A stretch of 64,000 bases of DNA from assembly GCF_019063845.1 (NCBI RefSeq), contig NZ_CP077683.1, forward strand, positions 2,968,501-3,032,500. The letters are read 5' to 3'. Below the pieces are notes generated by a model, which worked only from the letters and a program-made list of their open reading frames with translations, did no database searches and was not told the origin of the DNA. The DNA comes from Geomonas subterranea (GTDB lineage: Bacteria; Desulfobacterota; Desulfuromonadia; Geobacterales; Geobacteraceae). Shown here piece after piece: positions 27,638 through 36,042 of the stretch (positions are counted from its first letter, which is position 1; each line of letters opens with the position of its first letter). The position numbers and the translations under genes are program-made.

Positions 27638-28345
27638 TTATGCCAATCTGCCGGGGCATGTGGAGCTTGCATCCTGCGTTGCAGCCTGGCGCTTGCACAC
27701 CAGTGTCACGACCCAGCAGGCCGCCGCCACCACCAGGAAGAGGAGGATGACGCCGAAGGTGATGACCGTGCACTGCGCCATGTTCCCGAAGTGGGCGGGG
27801 GGCCAGAGGTACCACCCGTCGGCATAGAAGTCGGTGATCGCCTTCTGCATGGAGCTCAGTTGGACTCCGTCGGGAATGATGGGATTGTCGTAACCGCAGT
27901 CGCCCGTCGGCTTGAACCATTCCGGAGACCACTTGTCCAGCGGCAGGTGGAACGGGAAGGTCGGCTCCGGGGAGCACCCCTGCACGCCGAAGAGGTCGTC
28001 GCTGTGGGCGGCGTGGTGGATCTTGTTGAGCTTTATGCTGTAGAGGACCCCTTTGAAGCTTCCCCAGATGGCGCACAGGTAGCCGACGATCTTCAAGCCC
28101 GGGTTCGAGGGGTTGATGGCGGCAACGATGCCGCCGAAGGCCATGGCGAAGAAGGCGAGCCTTATGTAGACGCACTGTTCGCAGGGTCTCATGTAGAGCC
28201 AGATCTGGAACACGGAGTGGGCAAGGATGACCATGAACAGGCTGAGCACCGCCATGAACACCCAGAGAAACCGTTTGTCCTGCCACTGGCTGATGGTTCG
28301 TACCGGGTCCGACCTCAAGTTGCCTATCATTTCTGAGAGTTTCAC
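27638..28345 (-). CDS. dsbI: DsbI, DsbB-family membrane thiol oxidase
   Basis: A 235-residue inner-membrane protein with about five hydrophobic helices. It carries the first redox pair in RPCEQC (Cys55, Cys58) and a second pair in the large periplasmic loop (Cys124, Cys150), as in DsbB/DsbI. It would reoxidise DsbL and pass electrons to quinone. The GTG start has GGAGA six bases upstream. dsbL precedes it by 11 bp, and dsbL, dsbI and assT also occur together in uropathogenic E. coli. Confidence 0.9.
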   Translation of the reverse strand: MKLSEMIGNLRSDPVRTISQWQDKRFLWVFMAVLSLFMVILAHSVFQIWLYMRPCEQCVYIRLAFFAMAFGGIVAAINPSNPGLKIVGYLCAIWGSFKGVLYSIKLNKIHHAAHSDDLFGVQGCSPEPTFPFHLPLDKWSPEWFKPTGDCGYDNPIIPDGVQLSSMQKAITDFYADGWYLWPPAHFGNMAQCTVITFGVILLFLVVAAACWVVTLVCKRQAATQDASSTCPGRLA

Positions 28346-28356
28346 GACGAGTCTCC

Positions 28357-29019
28357 TTATTTGGTCTTCAACTCGTTGATGAGCTTAACCATGCCGTCTA
28401 TCGAGGTGATGCTCTTGGTCATGATGAGGTACTTTCCGTTGACGACGAAGCCCGGTACGCCCTGGACCTTGGCGACGTCATAGGATGCATCCCACTCTTT
28501 GAGCAGCGCCTTTACCTGGGGGTCGTTCTTCGCCTTGTCGAACTCGGCCTTCGTCATGCCGACTGCGTCGAGACCGGTCTTAAGGTAGGCATCGGGGCCC
28601 GCATCCCAACGCTCTTTCTTGTCGTGGTAGGCGGTGTAGTAGGCCATCTTGGCCTTTTTTAGCAGGGACTTTTCGGTGTAGAGATCGCGGTCGGAGAGGC
28701 CGGCCTTCTGGTCTTTGAGCAGCAGCACGGCAAAGAGTTCGCTTCCCTGGACGCCGTACTTGCCCTTGGTCTTCAGATGGAAGGGGCGGAACTTCAGGTC
28801 GCCCGGCAGCTTCGGTACAAGGTTCGGAGTGATCTTCTTGTCGTACTTGTAGCAGAAGGGGCAGTCGTAGCTGAACACCTTGATCAACGTCCCCTGGGCG
28901 TTCGGGATCGGCTTGGCCAGCTTGACGTAGTCGGTCCCCTCGGTGAAGGCGAAGCTGGTGCCGGCGAGAAGGGCTACCAGTGCGAAACTCTTGACGATAA
29001 TTTTGACGAATCTGAACAT
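28357..29019 (-). CDS. dsbL: DsbL, DsbA-family periplasmic oxidase
   Basis: A 220-residue exported thioredoxin-fold protein: signal peptide about 1-24, active site YDCPFCYKYD (Cys53, Cys56; CPFC is the DsbL-type dipeptide, unlike CPHC of DsbA) and the cis-Pro motif QGVPGFVVNGKYLI. It oxidises cysteines of AssT. Start ATG has GGAGAG upstream; this is the first gene of the operon, behind a long AT-rich leader. Confidence 0.92.
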   Translation of the reverse strand: MFRFVKIIVKSFALVALLAGTSFAFTEGTDYVKLAKPIPNAQGTLIKVFSYDCPFCYKYDKKITPNLVPKLPGDLKFRPFHLKTKGKYGVQGSELFAVLLLKDQKAGLSDRDLYTEKSLLKKAKMAYYTAYHDKKERWDAGPDAYLKTGLDAVGMTKAEFDKAKNDPQVKALLKEWDASYDVAKVQGVPGFVVNGKYLIMTKSITSIDGMVKLINELKTK

Positions 29020-29650
29020 GATCTCTCTCCTTTGTAGCGTATGGTTGTTACTGCTGATCCTGGCCTCGTTTCCTCTCCGTTGACGGTCGATGCGATGTGC
29101 CCCTCCTTTCTCGTGATGCCGGCTGGTGCAGTATGGTCCCTTTTGGGGAGCTAAAATGAACTTACGGTGGACTTTCAGGTGCAATATGCATTTATTTCAT
29201 TTTTCTAGTTTGTATTTATATCACAATTCGTTTTTAGTTTATTTAACAAAACCAAAAGCCGAGTGTCAAGCGATTTTTTACAACTTTTTTTCAAGCAGGC
29301 GCCTATGCCCTCTGCCTCAACGGTCTTCGTCTGCTGGCGAGGGGGCAAGCACTGGCTGTCTCAGCCAAGGAAAATGCATAGTTATGAGTGGAATCACACG
29401 TAAGTTATGAGGACGCAGGCACACACCAGTGACATCGTGGCAGCAAGATAAGGCGGGCTTAGTGAGCGAGATATGGGGGGCGCAGGGTGATTGTGAAAGA
29501 TTTGCCACTTTTTGGTTTACATATTTTGTTATACTGAAGTAAACTAAACTGGCTTTTTAGGGCGGGGCCGGCGCAGAGGGAAACCGGGTCTACATGCCAC
29601 GGAGACCGGCGCATCATCGGGAGCACAGAGTATGGAGGAGGGACGACACC
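29020..29650. promoter_or_regulatory. AT-rich 631 bp divergent intergenic region
   Basis: It separates the dsbL-dsbI-assT operon (-) from the histidine kinase operon (+). The stretch 29160-29290 is far richer in A/T than its surroundings and holds the assT-operon promoter. On the plus side only a -10-like TATACT (29530-29535) is seen before the kinase, with no good -35. No gene is evident. Confidence 0.5.
29241..29269 (-). promoter_or_regulatory. Predicted promoter of the dsbL-dsbI-assT operon
   Basis: Minus strand: TTGACA (29269-29264), 17-bp spacer, TTAAAT (29246-29241), giving a leader of about 215 bases before dsbL. Confidence 0.55.
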
Positions 29651-31384
29651 GTGAAAAGGTTCCTGGAAGCCAGCAAGAAGCGCATCGTCATAGTCACCTA
29701 CGTCCTGCTCTTCTGCATGTTCTGCTTCTTCTCACTGATGGATCTGCAAAAGAGGACCTCCGATTACGCCTACTTCGCCAACAAGATCAACAGTTTCATC
29801 AAGAATGCGCACGACAGCGAGTCCGAGTACCTCTGCTCGCGGCTGGTCAACTACGTAACCGCGATCGCAAAGGAGAAGCAGTTCGCCGAGTTGCTGAAAG
29901 CAGGCGATGCGGAGTCGCTCCAGAAGGTCGCCGAGCCGGTATTCCAGGATTTCGGGAAACGGTACGTTCCGGTCATTTCGGTGCTGATCTATGACGGTAG
30001 CGGAAACCTTAAGTTTCACATGACCCCGCCGTCCATCGCACATGACCCTTCCACGTTCAGGCCGAGCGTCAGCAAAGAGGTCTTTGCCACCAGGAAATAC
30101 ACCTACGGCTATGAGACCAATATCGTCCCCCTCTACTTCTGCACGGTTCTTCCGGTGCGGGACGCTCTTGCCAATGTGGTCGGCACCATCGAGATAGGGG
30201 TAGACGTCTCCTTTTTCCACTACAACCTCAAATGGTTTTTCAGCGACGTCAGGACGGCCATCTTCTCGAAGGGAAGGCTGATCGACTCCAACAGCGGATA
30301 CAAAACTGATTCCGCCGAGTTCGTGTATGACTACTACCGGAAGCTGAAAGCCAACGACGCCGTATTCTTCAGCCAGTTCAAAGACAGAATCGATTTCAGG
30401 CGGACCAGAAACGACATTCAAATGGGAGACAGGTATTACCTGGTCAGCACCTCACAGGTACTGCGCGACAACGGGGGGCGCGAGGTCGGAAAGTACCTGG
30501 TTGCCTACGACATGACCGAACTGCGGCGCCGTCACTGGGGCTATTTCTACGTCTGGCTGCTCTTCTTCGCCATTACCGCGTCCGTCATGCTGTGCATCAA
30601 CCTGGTCGGGTTCAGAAAGTACGAGCGCATCATCACCGAACAGGGAAACATGCTGGCCCAGCGCTCCAAACAGTGCGCCCTGGGGGAAATGCTGGGGCAT
30701 ATCGGGCATCAATGGCGGCAGCCGCTCTACAACCTGTCGCTGATCGTTCAGAATATCGGGCTGCAGAACCAGTTCGGCAAACTGGACGACGCCCTGCTCA
30801 ACAACCAGATCACGCAGGCGAACCAGAACATTCAATACATGTCGAACATCATAGATGACTGGCGCTCGCTGCTGATGTCGGGGAGCAGCCGGACCGTGAT
30901 CGAACTTCAAGCATCCGTCGAGCGGGCCATCGCGATGGTGGCGCCGGTCATGGAGCAGAGCCGGGTCACCATTGAGAACCGGATCACTTCGCCGGTGCAC
31001 ACCATGGGCTTTGTGAACGACCTGGTGCAACTGACCATCAACGTGCTGTTGAATGCCCGCGATCAGCTGACCCTGGTGCCGGGTGACCGCCTCATCGTGC
31101 TTTCCTGCCGGGAGGAGGCGGGGGACCTGGTGACAGTCACCTTCCAGGACAACGGCGGCGGGATTCCGGATCATCTGCTCAAACGCATTTTCGAGCCCTA
31201 TGTCACCACCAAGGACAAGGCGGACGGCACGGGACTGGGACTGTATCTGTGCCAACAGATCGTGGGGAATCTCGACCAGGGGAAGGTCTGGGCGGAGAAC
31301 AGGTCCTTTGAACTACGGGGAGAAACGCGGTATGGCGCCTGCATCTGCCTGCAGTTCGCCAGAACAAACGAAGGAGGTAAATGA
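29651..31384 (+). CDS. Membrane sensor histidine kinase with a large periplasmic domain
   Basis: A 577-residue kinase: helix about 11-29, a periplasmic region of about 260 residues that looks like a double-Cache sensor (VISVLIYDGSGNLKFHM, VLPVRDALANVVGTIEIGVD), helix about 299-320, no HAMP, and the kinase core with LGHIGHQWRQPL (His353), NVLLNARDQL, DNGGGIP, FEPYVTTK and GTGLGLYL. The GTG start follows GGAGGAGGG; the upstream part of the open frame is not conserved-looking. It is cotranscribed with the next regulator and divergent from the assT operon. Confidence 0.85.
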   Translation: MKRFLEASKKRIVIVTYVLLFCMFCFFSLMDLQKRTSDYAYFANKINSFIKNAHDSESEYLCSRLVNYVTAIAKEKQFAELLKAGDAESLQKVAEPVFQDFGKRYVPVISVLIYDGSGNLKFHMTPPSIAHDPSTFRPSVSKEVFATRKYTYGYETNIVPLYFCTVLPVRDALANVVGTIEIGVDVSFFHYNLKWFFSDVRTAIFSKGRLIDSNSGYKTDSAEFVYDYYRKLKANDAVFFSQFKDRIDFRRTRNDIQMGDRYYLVSTSQVLRDNGGREVGKYLVAYDMTELRRRHWGYFYVWLLFFAITASVMLCINLVGFRKYERIITEQGNMLAQRSKQCALGEMLGHIGHQWRQPLYNLSLIVQNIGLQNQFGKLDDALLNNQITQANQNIQYMSNIIDDWRSLLMSGSSRTVIELQASVERAIAMVAPVMEQSRVTIENRITSPVHTMGFVNDLVQLTINVLLNARDQLTLVPGDRLIVLSCREEAGDLVTVTFQDNGGGIPDHLLKRIFEPYVTTKDKADGTGLGLYLCQQIVGNLDQGKVWAENRSFELRGETRYGACICLQFARTNEGGK

Positions 31385-31385
31385 T

Positions 31386-32045
31386 ATGAACGTCACCGCC
31401 TTGCAACAGATGACGGTGCTCTTTGTGGACGACGAGGAGACTGCGCGGGAGCAGATGAAAATGGTCCTGAGCAGTTTCTGCAAAAACACGATCTGCGTGG
31501 GTAGCGCCGACCAGGCCCTGCAGGCGCTGGAAGAGCATCCTCCCGACATCGTCCTTACCGACATCCGCATGCCGGGGCTCTCCGGCCTTGAACTGCTGAG
31601 TGCCATAAAGCAGAAAGATCCGGCAGTTGCGGTAGTCATGGTTTCGGCCCATTCAGAGTCGGAGTACCTGCTCGATGCCTTTCGCTACAAGGCTGACGGC
31701 TACCTTTTGAAGCCGTTCAACTTCCACGACCTGCTGGAGCTCCTCTCCGATTTAGCTACCAGGAAGGTAACCGCCGGGAAAGAGTCGAACAACGGGCCGG
31801 AGAAGAAGGACTTCGTACTTAAGATACTCAACACCCTCGGCGGGAGACGGGCCGAGATCATGGAGTACGTCCTTAACCACCTTGACGCCGACAACATGTT
31901 CCATGGCACCTATGACGAGGTCGCCGAGGCGCTCAGCGCCAGCAAGCCGACCGTCGTCGCGACCTTCCAGATCATGCTGGAAAAGAACGTGCTGACCCGG
32001 ATCAAGTACGGTACGTACCGGATGAACATGGATGTTTCGCTGTAA
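31386..32045 (+). CDS. Response regulator with RepL-like winged-helix output
   Basis: A 219-residue protein: receiver domain (1-125) with Asp59 in LTDIRMPG and the Lys of YLLKPF, then a linker, then about 75 residues that read like the winged helix of RepL-type replication initiators (GTYDEVAEALSASKPTVVATFQ... RIKYGTYRMN). It probably binds DNA, but the output type is unusual for a response regulator. GGAGG lies ten bases before ATG; it follows the kinase stop with one base between. Confidence 0.75.
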   Translation: MNVTALQQMTVLFVDDEETAREQMKMVLSSFCKNTICVGSADQALQALEEHPPDIVLTDIRMPGLSGLELLSAIKQKDPAVAVVMVSAHSESEYLLDAFRYKADGYLLKPFNFHDLLELLSDLATRKVTAGKESNNGPEKKDFVLKILNTLGGRRAEIMEYVLNHLDADNMFHGTYDEVAEALSASKPTVVATFQIMLEKNVLTRIKYGTYRMNMDVSL

Positions 32046-32109
32046 CTCCCCTACCGTGCCCCCCCGGTCCGGCCGGTTCCCGGCCAGGATTCGGCGTGAG
32101 GCGCCGGAA

Positions 32110-32133
32110 GCCCCAGCGCTGGAAAGCTGGGGC
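32110..32133. repeat. Hairpin after the response regulator
   Basis: GCCCCAGC (32110-32117) and GCTGGGGC (32126-32133), loop of eight, without a T-run. It may mark the 3' end of the kinase/regulator transcript. Confidence 0.35.
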
Positions 32134-32177
32134 GGCGGGCGGCAACCGCGGGAGGATCTCCTCCCCCGCAACGCCTC

Positions 32178-32206
32178 TTGACAAGAATCTCATGAAGGAA
32201 TACCAT
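32178..32206 (+). promoter_or_regulatory. Predicted promoter of the HD-GYP regulator
   Basis: TTGACA (32178-32183), 17-bp spacer, TACCAT (32201-32206), about 80 bases before the chosen start. Confidence 0.5.
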
Positions 32207-32292
32207 GCATCCGCGTTCGGTGCCGCACCTGCGCGGCACGATCCGCCGGTGAGTACTTCTGTGCAATGAGTAATGAGCGAGGGGAAATGTCG

Positions 32293-33333
32293 ATGGCGGC
32301 TGAAGTTCTTTTCGTGGATGACAACAAGCTGATCTTGCAAGCCTCCGTCGACCTGTTCCGGTCGCAGGGGATCGAACTCCTCACCGCGACCAACGCGGCC
32401 CAAGCCCTCGAGCTGTTCCGGCAGCACGAAATCGCCGTGGTGGTCTCCGACAACCGGATGCCCGGGATGTCCGGGCTTGACTTTCTGACCGAGTTGCGCC
32501 GGCTCTCGCCGGACACCGTCAAGGTGCTCATCTCCGCCTACGTCGACCTCGCCACGGCGCTTGCCGCCATCAACACCTCCGAGGTGTTCCGTTACCTGCT
32601 GAAACCATGGAAACCGCAGGAGATCCTGGACGTGGTGCAGGAGGGGCTCAGACGGTACCGGACCGTGCAGGCCATGAGGCGGGAGGACGAGGCGGTGCTC
32701 CGCTCCCTGGCCCAGACCATCGAGCTCAAGGACCCCAACACCAAGGGGCACTGCGACCGCGTGGCGGTTTACGCTCTCCTGATCGCCGAGGCGATGGGGC
32801 TCTCCAAGGATACCCTGCGCCAGATCAAGTACGGCAGCTGGCTGCACGACTGCGGCAAAATCGGCATCTCGGAGTTGATCCTCAACGGCAGCGGGCGCCT
32901 CAACGAGGATGAATTCAAGACCATGAAGCTGCACACCGACTGGGGGGCGGACCTGGCGGAAAAGGCGAGGCTTTCGGAGCTTGCCAAGAACATCATCCGC
33001 CACCATCACGAGAAGTACGACGGGACCGGCTATCCCCTGGGGCTCAAGGGGGAGGCGATCCCGCTGGAAGCGCGCATCGTGGCGGTCGCCGACGTCTACG
33101 ACGCCCTCACCACGGACCGCTCCTACCGTGGCAGGTTCCCCGAGGGTGAGGCCCGGGAGATGGTCCGCTCGATGAGCGGCGCAGCGCTCGACCCCGGCAT
33201 CGTCGAGGTCTTCCTCGAGGTGGTCCCGGCGGCAGGCCCCCTCCCCTCTTCAGAGGAGGTGCTCGGCGAGATGCCGCCTGGCGAAGCCCCCAAAAAGCGC
33301 CCCAACCTCACTCTCGTTCGCGCCCTCGCCTAG
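32293..33333 (+). CDS. Response regulator with HD-GYP phosphodiesterase domain
   Basis: A 346-residue protein: receiver (Asp53 in VSDNRMPGMSG, Lys in YLLKPW) and an HD-GYP domain with LHDCGKIGI and HHHEKYDGTGYP, which hydrolyses c-di-GMP. The end after about 305 is Pro-rich. I prefer ATG 32293 because GAGGGG lies eight bases upstream; ATGs at 32266 and 32287 have no or too-close sites. It ends six bases from a convergent gene with no terminator visible. Confidence 0.9.
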   Translation: MAAEVLFVDDNKLILQASVDLFRSQGIELLTATNAAQALELFRQHEIAVVVSDNRMPGMSGLDFLTELRRLSPDTVKVLISAYVDLATALAAINTSEVFRYLLKPWKPQEILDVVQEGLRRYRTVQAMRREDEAVLRSLAQTIELKDPNTKGHCDRVAVYALLIAEAMGLSKDTLRQIKYGSWLHDCGKIGISELILNGSGRLNEDEFKTMKLHTDWGADLAEKARLSELAKNIIRHHHEKYDGTGYPLGLKGEAIPLEARIVAVADVYDALTTDRSYRGRFPEGEAREMVRSMSGAALDPGIVEVFLEVVPAAGPLPSSEEVLGEMPPGEAPKKRPNLTLVRALA

Positions 33334-33339
33334 GGCGCC

Positions 33340-34206
33340 TCATCTCCCCCCGGCGGGAAACCATCTCCGCACCACGAAACTCCTCGCCCCGGCGCTCCCT
33401 TTCGGGAAGCTGTCCGCGGGCTTTCTTGTTTTCATGATCTGCCTGACGAGCTCGAGCCGGGGCGTGATCATGACTCCGCTTGGCTTCCCGCCGCACCCCA
33501 TCCTGCTTTCGATGATGGAATTCTCGTCCAGGACCACCATCACGTGCCCGTTCCAGACCAGGAGGTCGAGCGGCCGGAGCTTGGCCGCTATGGCTTCGGC
33601 GGAGAGCCCCGCCACCGCGACAGCCTCGCCGTAGCCGATGAGGGTCGAGGTGTTCCTGGGGGTGAAGCCGTCGGTCGCCTGGTAGAGAAGCCCTGAGCAG
33701 TCCACGCCGGAAAGCGGGTCCCCCTGCGGGTAGTACCTGCGCAGAAGCGGAACGCCGTCCTTCACGTTACCGCCCCACACGTACGGCTTTCCGAGCGCCG
33801 CCAAAAGTCGTTTCTGTATCTCTACCTGTTCTGGCAGATGCGGGCGGCGCTCCTGCGCGGCAGGGCCTGCCGCCTCGACGAAACGGGCATCGACGAACAA
33901 CCCCGTTTTGGAGGGATAGGGATAATCGCTGCTGGTCACCCGCAGCACCTTGACGCCGTTTTGCTCCTGCTCCCCCTCTACGCTGAAGAGGGTTCCCGGC
34001 AGGGCGACGAACTCGATCGGGCGCACCCCGCGGCAGGGGTCGAGCTGCACCTTGCCGCTGAAGCTGCCGGCGAAATCGGGGGTATTGAGGACCGGGGCGT
34101 AGGAGACGACGACCACCTTTTTGGGGGAGGCGCCGGAGGCGGTACGGTTGGAGAGGGGGATGATGATCAGGGCCAGGGCTATAACTGCGAGAAGAAGAGT
34201 CTTCAT
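33340..34206 (-). CDS. Secreted NlpC/P60-family cell-wall hydrolase-like protein
   Basis: A 288-residue exported protein: hydrophobic N-terminus (about 3-25), an SH3-like middle (about 35-110) and an NlpC/P60 domain. It has PYVWGGNVKDG, catalytic Cys in GVDCSGLLYQ and the His in VWNGHVMVVLD. Family enzymes cut peptide stems of peptidoglycan. The next gene on this strand is an upstream polysaccharide deacetylase-like protein, also secreted. Confidence 0.85.
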   Translation of the reverse strand: MKTLLLAVIALALIIIPLSNRTASGASPKKVVVVSYAPVLNTPDFAGSFSGKVQLDPCRGVRPIEFVALPGTLFSVEGEQEQNGVKVLRVTSSDYPYPSKTGLFVDARFVEAAGPAAQERRPHLPEQVEIQKRLLAALGKPYVWGGNVKDGVPLLRRYYPQGDPLSGVDCSGLLYQATDGFTPRNTSTLIGYGEAVAVAGLSAEAIAAKLRPLDLLVWNGHVMVVLDENSIIESRMGCGGKPSGVMITPRLELVRQIMKTRKPADSFPKGSAGARSFVVRRWFPAGGR

Positions 34207-34308
34207 GACCTACCTCGTGACAGGACCGGCGGGAGGGGCTAGGAGCCGGAGCCCGGCCGGCGGCAAGTGCGGCCGATGCCGCAGGTTGTGGCGCGGACCT
34301 AACCGCGA

Positions 34309-35238
34309 TCAGTCGGCGAAGGCGGCCGGAAGCGGCAGCAGGCGCACCTCCGTTCCCTTCAAAAGCGGCAGCGCGAGCCGGATCCCCTTGGGCTCATTGC
34401 CGTTGCCGTGCACCAGGATGAAGCTGCCGCGGCGGGGCTGCTCCCCCTTGGCGAGCCATGCGTCGGCGCCGACCGGGACCAGGGAGAGCTCCGCCAAAAG
34501 GTTCATGGTGGCGCCGTCGGAGACCAGGCCCGGGAAGCGGAAGAAGGGAGAGGGGACCAGGCCGCGCGCGAGGAGCTCCTGCTCCAGCTGCAGCACCTCG
34601 GAGCGAAGGTCGGTCCCCGGCGCCAACAGGAAGTTGCCCGCCAGCGGCACCTTCGGGTCGTAGTGGTGATGCCAGGAATGGTTCACCCAGGTCACCGCCA
34701 GCCTCCCCGCAGCAACCTCGCCTTTGAGGTAGGCGACCTCCTCCGGGTGGCTCTCCAGCCAGAGCCCGGTCACCATCACCGCCACGGGAACCGCCTTCCC
34801 CGGGGAGAGCGCCGCAGCGGTCTCGAACAGTTCGCGCTCGAAGGGGCGTTTCGAGGGGCAGAGATCGACGGTAAGAAAGAAGCCGCCGGCAGCGGTTTCG
34901 GCGCGGGTGGCGCCGCCGTTTTGCAGCCGGTACGGGGGTGCGGTGTAGCGTTTCACGGCGCGTCCCAGGCGGGTGCCCCAGAAGCCTCCCTCCCCCTCCG
35001 CCCGTGGGACCAGTTCCGCCGCCGGGAGATCGAAGCTCTGCAGGGTGGCGGGATCCACCACCAGCCGGTGCGGCACCCCCTCCTCATTGAAGCTCCTGAT
35101 GGCCCACAGCCGGCGCCCGGAGCGGTCCGCGACCGGCTCGCGCAGGGAGCGGTACCCGGTGATCTTTTGGGCGTGGGCAGCGTCGGGGGCGGCGATCAGC
35201 AACGGAAGGATCAAAAGCAGGGAGTAAAAAAGACGCAT
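34309..35238 (-). CDS. Secreted polysaccharide deacetylase-like protein
   Basis: A 309-residue protein with a signal peptide (MRLFYSLLLILPLLIAAPDA, cut near AHAQ). The NodB-like pieces are partly degenerate: FFLTVDLCPS instead of TFDDGP, NHSWHHHY for the metal-binding HXXXH motif, and FFRFPG. The first motif keeps one Asp only, so activity is uncertain. It could modify glycan or be a non-enzymatic relative. Confidence 0.65.
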   Translation of the reverse strand: MRLFYSLLLILPLLIAAPDAAHAQKITGYRSLREPVADRSGRRLWAIRSFNEEGVPHRLVVDPATLQSFDLPAAELVPRAEGEGGFWGTRLGRAVKRYTAPPYRLQNGGATRAETAAGGFFLTVDLCPSKRPFERELFETAAALSPGKAVPVAVMVTGLWLESHPEEVAYLKGEVAAGRLAVTWVNHSWHHHYDPKVPLAGNFLLAPGTDLRSEVLQLEQELLARGLVPSPFFRFPGLVSDGATMNLLAELSLVPVGADAWLAKGEQPRRGSFILVHGNGNEPKGIRLALPLLKGTEVRLLPLPAAFAD

Positions 35239-35271
35239 GGCGGTCTCGACGGGTGGCCGCCGGGTGTGGCG

Positions 35272-36042
35272 CTAGGCCAGCACCGAGCGGAGCGCGGCGT
35301 CGATCTTGTCGACGTCGACGCGGGTGTTGAAGCAGGGGCCGAAGGGGCGATCGTTGAGCACCCCGATCACCGGGAGGGGGTAGCAGTCCTTGATCCCGGA
35401 GGTGAGGTCACGCTCGCAGGCGACGGCCAGGACCAGCTTGGGGCGCTTCTCGATGATCACCTTGCGCGCCAGGGTGCCGCCGGTCGCCACCGAGATGTCG
35501 ACGCTGTACTTGCGCGCCAGGTCGGCGAGCCCCATGATGTCGCAGCGGCCGCAGCGCAGGCACTTGTCGATCTCGCCGGTGACCTTGATCTCGCACTCGG
35601 CGAGCTGCAGGCAGTGGGGGAGCAGGATGAGGATCCGGTCCGCCTTGATCTTCAGGCGCTGCGAAATCACCAGTGAGTTGTTCATGGCCACGAACGACTG
35701 GCGGATGGTGTCCTTGGAGAGACCGCAGAGCTTGCCGATCTGCTCGATGAGCGGGAGCAGGAACTTGATCACCACGCCGCGCATGAACCTGGTGCCGAGG
35801 ATGTCCTTGCCGAGCGCCGTGGTGAGCACCAGCAGCGCTGTCCCGAGCACCGCGATGCCGGAGAGGACGGCGAAAACCATCCCCACCACGCGCGGCAGCT
35901 CCGGGTGGATGTTGGCCAGCCCCATGGTGGGAATGTACCACCCCAGGTAGATGAGCCCCACGACCAGGAGGCAGGTCACCCCCATGAGGGCCACGAAGAG
36001 CCGCTTCTGGGGCGGCTTCTGGTACGCCCCCTTACGCCCCAA
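35272..36042 (-). CDS. DUF116 family membrane protein
   Basis: A 256-residue protein: two N-terminal hydrophobic helices, then a cytoplasmic part with cysteines in CEIKVTGEIDKCLRCGRC and ACERDLTSGIKDCYPLPV, as in DUF116 proteins. Function unknown; the CXXCGRC pattern suggests metal or cluster binding. I set the start at TTG 36042, with AAGGA upstream and an 11-base overlap with fmt; GTG 35994 is an alternative. The gene commonly follows fmt in Geobacter. Confidence 0.75.
   Translation of the reverse strand: MGRKGAYQKPPQKRLFVALMGVTCLLVVGLIYLGWYIPTMGLANIHPELPRVVGMVFAVLSGIAVLGTALLVLTTALGKDILGTRFMRGVVIKFLLPLIEQIGKLCGLSKDTIRQSFVAMNNSLVISQRLKIKADRILILLPHCLQLAECEIKVTGEIDKCLRCGRCDIMGLADLARKYSVDISVATGGTLARKVIIEKRPKLVLAVACERDLTSGIKDCYPLPVIGVLNDRPFGPCFNTRVDVDKIDAALRSVLA

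Noticed and set aside
25701-28286. An 861-residue fusion of AssT with upstream sequence
   Set aside because: Upstream of 27578 this frame is only the shadow of dsbI; the AssT start with ribosome binding site and signal peptide is at 27578.
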